From JBPRGH01 sp051418055 (GTDB lineage Bacteria; Bacteroidota; Bacteroidia; Cytophagales; Cyclobacteriaceae): a stretch of 10,089 nt of DNA. Location of the stretch: positions 1 through 10,089 of the forward strand of contig JBPRGH010000097.1 of NCBI GenBank assembly GCA_051418055.1, given 5' to 3'. The notes under the pieces were generated by a model. The model did not search any database and was not told the origin of the DNA. It saw only the letters and a list, made by a program, of their open reading frames with translations. Made by a program: the position numbers and the translations under genes. Of the stretch, positions 5,144 through 10,089 are shown piece after piece. Each line of letters starts with the position of its first letter. Position 1 is the first letter of the stretch.

Positions 5144-7348
5144 TTATTGCCTCTTTCCTGGTTGATAAGTCTTTTTCGCACGTTTTTCTACATCCTCACG
5201 GTAATAGGCTACGTCTTTAAAATCTACATTAATATAAAGATCTACCTGGTCGGCAAAATGAGGAGATTCTGGGTCGCCGCTTTGTCCGCCGGCAAGTATG
5301 CTTTTTGCTTTTACCTTATCACCAAATTCAACAACGGCTACAAAACTATTTCCTGAAGTACCATAAAGGCGCTTGGTATCATAAGCCCGGGCACCATAGG
5401 ATGCAAGCGCTCCCCAGCTTCCAGATGCCATTCCTACTGCTACACTTGGTAAAGTATCACTGAAATTCTGTTGAATATCACCTGTTATACGCTGATAGCG
5501 GTTGATCTCTCCCCATGGAGTATTCCATTGTCCATAATCTTCTTCAAGTTGTGAAATTGTCTGTTTAAAGATTTCCAGCCTCTCCTTTTCAGGTAATTCA
5601 TTAGCAAAATAACTAAAACGCTCTATAAGGCTTAGTCCTCGTGGGACCTCAGCATTTCTTAATAAATTAATTGCATAAAAATGTGCCAGTGACATGGCAA
5701 CTGATTCTTTGGATACAGCAAAATTCCAGCTGCGCATTACCTTTATTGCCTCATCCAGCTTGGGATCAGCAGGCTGTTGATTGTCATAGGCTTTTACAAG
5801 TCCCGGGATCAGCACTTCAAATGCGGGTAAATAAGGATCATAAGCGAGTTCTATAAGCTCATCCAGCGAAAGATCTTCAGCGTCTTTTAAAAGGCGTCTT
5901 GCATGAATGCCACGGAAATTTTCAGGTGCACGGGCCATATAGTCAGGATAGTTTTCTTCTTTAGGACTATACTCTCCGGCACTTGTAAATGGAGTTGAAT
6001 TAGCATTTTGTATCCAGCCATTTGGAGGATTTGTCACTGTAATCGTTTCTTCGACAGTATGGAGGCCCTGCCAGTCGGTTTGCGGATCACTTCCATCAAC
6101 GGGAGTTGTATAGTCAAAAGTAGTATCCCGCTTTGGAATGAAATTTCCATGGTAATAAGCTATATTGCCATCTGCATCAGCGTAAACAGTATTATTTGAA
6201 GAGTTGGTACGGATCTTCATCATCTCATGGAATTCCTCCAGGCTGCTGGTTTTTGTTCTTGTGTAGGACTGGATCAATGCATCTACAGGTTTCCACATTA
6301 AAGCAGTTGCCACCCATTTATCATCATTCTTATGGGTGATAGGACCATGATGTGTTCGATAGGTAGTGAATGTTTTTTCTTTCAGGGTATCGGCTTCTTT
6401 ATAAGCAAGTGTAATTTCATTAACTTCTACCGGACGAAGCTCTTCGCCATATTCATAAAATAATTCACCATCTTTTTCTACGATAGTTTCTTCAAACTCA
6501 TCTATAACATCAGCATAAGTGGAGGTATGCATCCAGCCGTTGTGCTCATTAAAACCCTGATATATAAAAAACTGACCCCAGGTAACTGCTCCGTAAGCAT
6601 TTAATCCTTCCTCACTTACTGCATGTACTTCACCACGAAAGAAGAACGAAGTATGTGGATTGATCAGGAGCATGGCGTTACCGGATTCAGTCAGCTCACC
6701 GGATACAGCAATACCGTTAGAACCCTGTGGCTCGTCCAGAATATGCGGGTGTACTAGCCCGTCACCATAAAGACTTAGGGATAATGATTGCTGTTCCTCA
6801 TAAAAGGCCTTTATCCTTTTTGTTGATACCCTTTCAATATCGCCCCCTATCGAGCCTTCACTGAAGTACATCGGCATCCACGGCTCAAAGCGGGTAAGGA
6901 GCTTTGGTTTCACCTCGGGATGGGTGTGGAGGTAGTAATTGATGCCATCGGCAAATGCCTGGCAAAGCTCTTTTAGCCAGTCAGGGCTATTCTCATAATT
7001 TTTAATGGCTTCCTCTTCTGTCATAAATAGCTTTGCACGTAGATCGCTATACAATGCTTCTTCGCCTTCAACTTCAGCCAGCCGGCCGGTAGCCCAGATA
7101 TAATTGCGCTCTACTCTATTAAAGTCATCTTCACATTGAGCATACAAAAGGCCAAACACAGCGTCAGCATCTGTTTTGCCATACACATGAGGAACACCAA
7201 AATCATCACGCATTATAGTAATTCGAGAAGCCTGTTCTTCCCATCTGTCTATGTCAGCGGTTTGAGATGTCTTCTCTTCAACAGAGCAGGAGAAGAGTAT
7301 GCTGATAAGAAATAATAATATTGTTGAATGTTTTGCAATAGCTTTCAT
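5144..7348 (-). CDS. Penicillin acylase family protein (exported lipoprotein, Ntn-hydrolase)
   Basis: The 734-residue protein matches the acylase family (penicillin G, cephalosporin and acyl-homoserine-lactone acylases), which hydrolyse amide bonds and mature by self-cleavage. The start at ATG 7348 gives a clean lipoprotein signal: MKAIAKHSTILLFLISILFSC, with the lipobox cysteine at 21. The GTG further upstream (7405) adds 19 unlikely residues. The alpha-chain signature DDFGVPHVYG lies at 48-57. The autocatalytic site is QGSNGIAVSG, with Ser210 the expected N-terminal nucleophile of the beta chain, followed by a NPHTSF loop. NANSTPF (448-454) contains the expected oxyanion-hole asparagine. 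GTSGNSFVAVVEFGD and LAGGQSGDPESPHFADQ near the C-terminus are strongly typical. The acyl substrate is not predictable. A lone arylesterase lies 119 bp upstream on the same strand. No Bacteroidota promoter consensus was convincing in that gap. Confidence 0.92.
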   Translation of the reverse strand: MKAIAKHSTILLFLISILFSCSVEEKTSQTADIDRWEEQASRITIMRDDFGVPHVYGKTDADAVFGLLYAQCEDDFNRVERNYIWATGRLAEVEGEEALYSDLRAKLFMTEEEAIKNYENSPDWLKELCQAFADGINYYLHTHPEVKPKLLTRFEPWMPMYFSEGSIGGDIERVSTKRIKAFYEEQQSLSLSLYGDGLVHPHILDEPQGSNGIAVSGELTESGNAMLLINPHTSFFFRGEVHAVSEEGLNAYGAVTWGQFFIYQGFNEHNGWMHTSTYADVIDEFEETIVEKDGELFYEYGEELRPVEVNEITLAYKEADTLKEKTFTTYRTHHGPITHKNDDKWVATALMWKPVDALIQSYTRTKTSSLEEFHEMMKIRTNSSNNTVYADADGNIAYYHGNFIPKRDTTFDYTTPVDGSDPQTDWQGLHTVEETITVTNPPNGWIQNANSTPFTSAGEYSPKEENYPDYMARAPENFRGIHARRLLKDAEDLSLDELIELAYDPYLPAFEVLIPGLVKAYDNQQPADPKLDEAIKVMRSWNFAVSKESVAMSLAHFYAINLLRNAEVPRGLSLIERFSYFANELPEKERLEIFKQTISQLEEDYGQWNTPWGEINRYQRITGDIQQNFSDTLPSVAVGMASGSWGALASYGARAYDTKRLYGTSGNSFVAVVEFGDKVKAKSILAGGQSGDPESPHFADQVDLYINVDFKDVAYYREDVEKRAKKTYQPGKRQ

Positions 7349-7467
7349 TGGTTGATTAATACTGTTGATGTAAACACCAATATAATGAATAAGTAGTAAA
7401 GCCACCCTGGATATTATATCAATGGGTTAAGTGATTTTTGAGTGGAAATTATGAACAGCTTTATTTC

Positions 7468-8040
7468 CTAAACGGAAGGCTCATCCAGATGTGGTAAAAG
7501 ATTAATAAAAACTGTTTGAGCAATTATCTGATAACCTTCCTTGTTCGGATGCAATCTATCAGGAAGGTTTAGTGAGGGAACACCCAGGACATCTTCAAGA
7601 AAATGAGGGATCAGTATGGCATTATTTTTTTTAGCTAAAGAAGGATATATTTCCAGGAATCTTCTGATATAAGGATTATGGATTTTAACAGGCAGGTCCA
7701 TCCCAGCAATAATAAGCCTGGTATCTTGCATTTTTTGCTCTACCTGGTCAATGATCTTCTGAAGGTTATTCTGCATGATGTCAAGAGATTGACCTCTCAG
7801 GCCATCATTTATTCCCAGCTCCAGAATGAAAAAATCAGCTTTAATATCCAAAAAACGTGGCAATCGGTTTAAACCACCGGAAGTTGTTTCTCCGCTAACC
7901 CCTGCATTAATCACCTGATAAGCATATCCCTTTTCATTAAACATTTTTTGTAAAACTCCAGGATATGAATGTTCCTGAGTAAACCCATAGCCTGCAGTAA
8001 GGCTATCTCCATAGCATAAGATGATCTTTTCCTTTTCCAA
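7468..8040 (-). CDS. SGNH/GDSL arylesterase (TesA-like), TTG start
   Basis: This 190-residue SGNH hydrolase belongs with the arylesterase/lysophospholipase L1 group that cleaves short-chain esters and thioesters. The blocks are in order: block I YGDSLTAGYG with nucleophile Ser13, block II NAGVSGETT with the glycine, block III LELGINDG with Asn78, block V LPDRLHPNKEGY with Asp161 and His164. Unlike E. coli TesA it has no signal peptide, so it should act in the cytoplasm. An in-frame TAA (8047-8049) lies just upstream, and the first ATG comes after the GDSL block. The only plausible start is therefore the TTG at 8040. An AGAAGGAG sequence (8057-8050) sits 9 nt before it, which supports this start. 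It lies between a PAS-LuxR regulator and the acylase, all on the minus strand. Confidence 0.9.
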   Translation of the reverse strand: MEKEKIILCYGDSLTAGYGFTQEHSYPGVLQKMFNEKGYAYQVINAGVSGETTSGGLNRLPRFLDIKADFFILELGINDGLRGQSLDIMQNNLQKIIDQVEQKMQDTRLIIAGMDLPVKIHNPYIRRFLEIYPSLAKKNNAILIPHFLEDVLGVPSLNLPDRLHPNKEGYQIIAQTVFINLLPHLDEPSV

Positions 8041-8049
8041 ATTTTTTTA

Positions 8050-8057
8050 CTCCTTCT
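8050..8057 (-). promoter_or_regulatory. Shine-Dalgarno-like site that fixes the TTG start of the arylesterase
   Basis: AGAAGGAG on the minus strand ends 9 nt before the TTG at 8040. Bacteroidota genes seldom rely on a strong Shine-Dalgarno sequence, so a match at good spacing in front of a non-ATG start is informative. Confidence 0.6.
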
Positions 8058-8078
8058 GATTAATATAGAAATAATGTG

Positions 8079-8101
8079 AAAAAGGATTAATTGTTCCTTT
8101 A
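8079..8101 (-). terminator. Weak terminator-like hairpin after the LuxR gene
   Basis: On the minus strand, AAAGGA (8100-8095) pairs with TCCTTT (8086-8081) around an 8-nt AT-rich loop, followed by T residues to 8079. The stem is short and AT-rich with a short T run, so termination would be partial at best. If active, it separates luxR from the arylesterase gene. Confidence 0.35.
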
Positions 8102-8118
8102 TATGGAAATGTTAATAA

Positions 8119-8793
8119 TTAAAGTAAATCAAAGGCTCTTGCATACATGGCGATATCAAAATTATTTTCTGCTTTTAACTTTTTTCTCATGTTGCGCCGA
8201 TGTGTTTGGGCTGTATCTATGGAAATAAATAATTCGGCAGCAATTTCAGAGGTGCTTTTACCGAGGGCTATTAGTTTTAGAACTTCAGTTTCTCGTTCTG
8301 TCAAATTTGAAAATTTTTTATAATTCTTCCTGATAAAACTATTTTCTTCCAATAGTCGCACTGCTTTGGTTGTGAAAAAATGATCGGGGTCCACTTTGAG
8401 TGCTGTGGTAATACAGGCAATGGGCTCACCTTTATCATTACGGGCAAAAATTCTTACGGCACTCATATACCAATCCCATTCACGTTCTTTTGATGTTCTT
8501 ACCTGCTGAAAAAATGTTACTTCCTCATCAGTGTTGCGCTGGATCAGGTTGAAAATTTTTGGAACATAATCTTTCGAATCCTCTTCATTAAAATATCGCG
8601 CATGATATTCTTCACTAGATAACCCAACTACTTCTTCCCATTTTTGATTTAGCTGTTTCAGTCCCCGCTCGGACACATAAAGTACTTTAAAATCAGGGAT
8701 TCTATGAATTATTACTGTACATGGTAAAGTTTCTGCTATTGAGCTTAACTCCTTGATTTTATTTTGAACAGCGGCCAGATCTTTCTCAGTCAT
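8119..8793 (-). CDS. PAS domain and LuxR-type HTH transcriptional regulator
   Basis: The 224-residue regulator has a PAS-like sensor fold in the first ~135 residues (VIIHRIPDFKVLYVSERGLKQLN, then REWDWYMSAVRIFARNDKGEPIACITTALKV). A short helical linker follows, then a LuxR/FixJ-type helix-turn-helix at about 163-206: LTERETEVLKLIALGKSTSEIAAELFIS, then DTAQTHRRNMRKKL. This PAS-LuxR layout is frequent in Flavobacteriaceae. There is no autoinducer-binding domain and no receiver domain, so it should respond to an internal or small-molecule signal through PAS, not to AHLs. The signal is unknown. The start is the ATG at 8793; the upstream spacer carries the tandem repeats at 8886-9003, which could be binding sites, though this is unproven. 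It may control the arylesterase or acylase genes downstream. Confidence 0.88.
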   Translation of the reverse strand: MTEKDLAAVQNKIKELSSIAETLPCTVIIHRIPDFKVLYVSERGLKQLNQKWEEVVGLSSEEYHARYFNEEDSKDYVPKIFNLIQRNTDEEVTFFQQVRTSKEREWDWYMSAVRIFARNDKGEPIACITTALKVDPDHFFTTKAVRLLEENSFIRKNYKKFSNLTERETEVLKLIALGKSTSEIAAELFISIDTAQTHRRNMRKKLKAENNFDIAMYARAFDLL

Positions 8794-9132
8794 CTTATAT
8801 TAAAAAATTGCTGTATCTACTAAAATAGCTTAAGAATATTATTTTAATAACAAAATGGCCAAAATATTAGATATACAGATTCAGATTTACTCATACACAC
8901 AGGCATGCCGCACGAGCCCCTCATGAACCTCCACTGCGCTATGGTTTACTCATACCCACAGGCACGCCGCACATCCCTTCGTGAATCTTTGTTACACTAC
9001 GATTTCAGATTTCACTTTTCAGATTTTAATCACCGGTCTGACCACCAGAGTGGGTCTGACCAGCGATTTGTATTTAAATTCAGAGTTGAGAATTTTAGTC
9101 ACTATGGACTCAGGACTAAAGTCTCAGGACTC
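8794..9132. other. Intergenic region with promoter of luxR and repeats, no gene
   Basis: These 339 bp carry no convincing gene; plus-strand ORFs here are antisense shadows of ssb and its duplicated flank. The AT-rich part near luxR (8794-8880) should hold the luxR promoter, but I could not find a clear TTG/TAnnTTTG pair. The part to the right holds the 59-bp tandem repeat (8886-9003) and, from 9021, the flank shared with the second ssb copy. GGTCTGACC occurs twice 9 bp apart at 9035-9043 and 9053-9061, and CTCAGGACT occurs twice 5 bp apart near 9110-9132. Confidence 0.6.
8886..9003. repeat. Imperfect 59-bp tandem repeat upstream of luxR
   Basis: Unit 1 is 8886-8944 and unit 2 is 8945-9003. 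The first 28 positions agree at all but two sites (TTTACTCATAC-CACAGGCA-GCCGCAC). After one indel, the CCCCTCATGAACCT stretch aligns with CCCTTCGTGAATCT. The last ten bases are diverged. The unit has higher GC content than its surroundings. The repeat does not keep a reading frame that looks like a protein. Confidence 0.65.
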
Positions 9133-9501
9133 CTACTTGCCAACTGCCTCTGCCGACTGCCTACTCTTTTTATTTCCCATAAAATGCAGCTCCGACATAT
9201 TGATCTCAGTGATATATTTCGTTTCACCTTTGCCATTTTCATAGCTCCGGTGCATAAGCTTACCTTCAAGAGCAACCTCTTCACCTTTCTTCAGATGCTT
9301 GGAAACAAGCTCAGCCTTCTTCCCCCATGCCACCACCTGGTGCCACTGTGTATCCTCCTGGCGCTCTCCTTTATCATTGTAATAATAATCACTTGTGGCG
9401 ATGCTGAATGAGGCAAGGGTTTTACCACTCTCAAGAGTTTTTACTTCCGGGTCATTTCCCAAACGACCAATTAACTGTACACGATTTCTTAATGCATTCA
9501 T
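9133..9501 (-). CDS. ssb: Single-stranded DNA-binding protein, copy 1 (short, tail-less)
   Basis: The 122-residue protein is one OB-fold. It begins MNALRNRVQLIGRLGNDPEVK, continues with FSIATSDYYYNDKGERQEDTQWHQVVAWGKKAELV (core ssDNA-binding aromatics) and KKGEEVALEGKLMHRSYENGKGETKYITEINMSELHFMG. Most SSB proteins coat ssDNA as homotetramers and recruit partners through an acidic C-terminal tip. Here the C-terminus is short and basic to neutral (NKKSRQSAEAVGK), so partner recruitment by that route is not expected. This copy has Thr at position 28 (GKTLASF), the only amino-acid difference from copy 2. The 5' leader has two perfect 14-bp tandem repeats (9508-9535) that copy 2 lacks. Confidence 0.92.
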   Translation of the reverse strand: MNALRNRVQLIGRLGNDPEVKTLESGKTLASFSIATSDYYYNDKGERQEDTQWHQVVAWGKKAELVSKHLKKGEEVALEGKLMHRSYENGKGETKYITEINMSELHFMGNKKSRQSAEAVGK

Positions 9502-9507
9502 TTTTGT

Positions 9508-9535
9508 AGATATTAGATTTAAGATATTAGATTTA
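9508..9535. repeat. Two perfect 14-bp tandem repeats in the leader of ssb copy 1
   Basis: AGATATTAGATTTA occurs at 9508-9521 and again at 9522-9535, directly followed by the AGATTTTAAT that starts the second duplicated block. The leader of ssb copy 2 has only 6 nt between the start codon and AGATTTTAAT; copy 1 has the same 6-nt gap plus these 28 bp. The repeat is probably a slippage product of the AGATTTxA motif. Confidence 0.8.
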
Positions 9536-9647
9536 AGATTTTAATTACCGGTCTGACCACCAGAGTGGGTCTGACCGGCGATTTGTATCTAAATTCAGAG
9601 TTGAGAATTTTAGTCACTATGGACTCAGGACTAAAGGCTCAGGACTC

Positions 9648-10016
9648 CTACTTGCCAACTGCCTCTGCCGACTGCCGGCTCTTTTTATTTCCCATAAAAT
9701 GCAGCTCCGACATATTGATCTCAGTGATGTATTTCGTTTCACCTTTGCCATTTTCATAGCTTCTGTGCATAAGCTTTCCTTCGAGAGCAACCTCTTCACC
9801 TTTCTTCAGATGCTTGGAAACAAGCTCAGCCTTCTTCCCCCATGCCACCACCTGGTGCCACTGTGTATCCTCCTGGCGCTCGCCTTTATCATTGTAATAA
9901 TAATCACTTGTGGCGATGCTGAATGAGGCAAGGCTTTTACCACTCTCAAGAGTTTTTACTTCCGGGTCATTTCCCAAACGACCAATTAACTGTACACGAT
10001 TTCTTAATGCGTTCAT
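9648..10016 (-). CDS. ssb: Single-stranded DNA-binding protein, copy 2 (short, tail-less)
   Basis: Same 122-residue OB-fold protein as copy 1, with Ser in place of Thr at position 28 (GKSLASF). The other nine nucleotide differences in the gene are silent (for example CGG to AGA for Arg, GGT to GGA for Gly, TAT to TAC for Tyr), which indicates that both copies have been kept under selection for protein sequence or homogenised. It also lacks the acidic SSB tip. It is the upstream copy on the minus strand, so both copies could be transcribed from the promoter near the right edge. The leader holds a 20-bp near-palindrome at 10034-10053. The start is ATG at 10016, matching copy 1. Confidence 0.92.
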   Translation of the reverse strand: MNALRNRVQLIGRLGNDPEVKTLESGKSLASFSIATSDYYYNDKGERQEDTQWHQVVAWGKKAELVSKHLKKGEEVALEGKLMHRSYENGKGETKYITEINMSELHFMGNKKSRQSAEAVGK

Positions 10017-10033
10017 AATTTTAGATTTTAATT

Positions 10034-10053
10034 TCTGCCTGCCGGCAAGCAGA
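10034..10053. repeat. 20-bp GC-rich near-perfect palindrome upstream of ssb copy 2
   Basis: TCTGCCTGCCGGCAAGCAGA is palindromic without a loop, except for one mismatched pair (positions 6 and 15 of the motif). It stands out from its AT-rich surroundings. It lies 17-37 bp before the ssb start codon, so it could be an operator or leader hairpin. GC-rich palindromes of the CTGCCTGCCGGCAGGCAG type are, as far as I recall, repeated between genes in some Flavobacteria. Confidence 0.6.
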
Positions 10054-10058
10054 TGTTA

Positions 10059-10088
10059 GATATAAATTTTTAGGTTTTGTTTTGTCAA
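10059..10088 (-). promoter_or_regulatory. Possible promoter of the ssb pair
   Basis: On the minus strand TTGACA (10088-10083) and TATATC (10064-10059) are 18 nt apart, like a sigma70-type -35/-10 pair. This is not the usual Bacteroidota consensus (TTG and TAnnTTTG), and a TTGACA in AT-rich DNA can arise by chance. The palindrome at 10034-10053 would then lie at or just after the transcription start. Confidence 0.3.
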
Positions 10089-10089
10089 T

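Larger units (their letters stand above)
9021..10032. repeat. Tandem duplication containing ssb (unit offset 515 bp)
   Basis: Block 1 (9021 to about 9501) and block 2 (9536 to about 10016) align over their whole length with a constant offset of 515. I count 10 substitutions in the 369-bp coding part and 4 in the 112 bp downstream of the stop codon, with no gaps. The motif AGATTTTAAT starts block 1 (9021) and block 2 (9536) and occurs again after block 2 (10023). The interval 9536 to 10023 is 487 bp, which is 28 bp shorter than 515. The missing 28 bp equals two copies of a 14-bp repeat found only before block 2, at 9508-9535. Confidence 0.9.

Noticed and set aside
4991..5356. Plus-strand ORF of 121 codons overlapping the acylase 3' end
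   Set aside because: It runs through the REP-like repeat, the terminator and the antisense of the acylase C-terminus, so it is not a gene.
7349..7405. Upstream GTG start for the acylase
   Set aside because: It would bury the lipoprotein signal peptide 19 residues from the N-terminus; the ATG at 7348 gives a standard signal with lipobox.
5144..8793. Acylase plus LuxR regulator as a quorum-sensing/quenching pair
   Set aside because: The regulator has a PAS sensor and no autoinducer-binding domain, and no LuxI-type synthase is present. Kept only as a loose functional hypothesis.
8886..9003. Tandem repeat as a mini CRISPR array
   Set aside because: Only two units, imperfect, contiguous with no uniform spacers, and no cas gene nearby.
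8905..9411. Plus-strand ORF of 168 codons and related ORFs at 8981 and 9565
   Set aside because: They are the complement of the ssb genes and their flank; their similarity to each other comes only from the ssb duplication.

Overview
The window looks like part of the chromosome of a marine-type Flavobacteriaceae (Bacteroidota; Gramella/Salegentibacter-like is my best guess). The reasons are the AT-rich sequence, the gene families present (a bacterial GH3 enzyme, a lipoprotein penicillin-acylase homologue, a short PAS-LuxR regulator, short SSB proteins without a tail, small Flavobacteria-type membrane proteins) and the AT-rich spacers with repeated palindromes. No phage module, CRISPR array, rRNA or tRNA was seen.

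Left part (1-2667, plus strand). The window opens with the last codons of an unidentified reading frame, possibly an insertion-sequence transposase. It is followed by the 3' remnant of a short-chain dehydrogenase whose reading frame breaks at about 130. Then come an orphan SAM-dependent methyltransferase with an N-terminal four-cysteine module (378-1451) and three small integral membrane proteins of unknown function (1486-1974, 2076-2282, 2287-2667), the last two tightly linked.

Middle (2668-5143). A 120-bp array of REP-like hairpins (2668-2787) separates the membrane genes from a small zincin-like protein with a HELGH motif (2809-3405). That gene converges on, and overlaps by 6 bp, a minus-strand GH3-family acyl-adenylating amidosynthetase (3400-4923). 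Upstream of GH3 lies a second, diverged copy of part of the hairpin array (about 4993-5053), next to a rho-independent terminator that serves the minus-strand gene to its right.

Right part (5144-8793, minus strand). In transcription order these are a PAS-LuxR regulator (8119-8793), a cytoplasmic SGNH/GDSL arylesterase that appears to start with TTG (7468-8040), and an exported penicillin-acylase-family lipoprotein (5144-7348). The two hydrolases and the regulator may be functionally connected, but separate transcription is equally possible.

Far right (8794-10089). A 340-bp spacer holds an imperfect 59-bp tandem repeat and degenerate direct repeats. It is followed by two nearly identical ssb genes (9133-9501 and 9648-10016) in a 515-bp tandem duplication. 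Nine of the ten differences between the two coding copies are silent. Both proteins lack the acidic SSB C-terminal tip. The junctions carry a short repeated motif and a 14-bp tandem repeat that accounts exactly for the difference in unit length. The most interesting signals in the window are this ssb duplication and the two related hairpin arrays; I do not see a convincing new multi-gene system.
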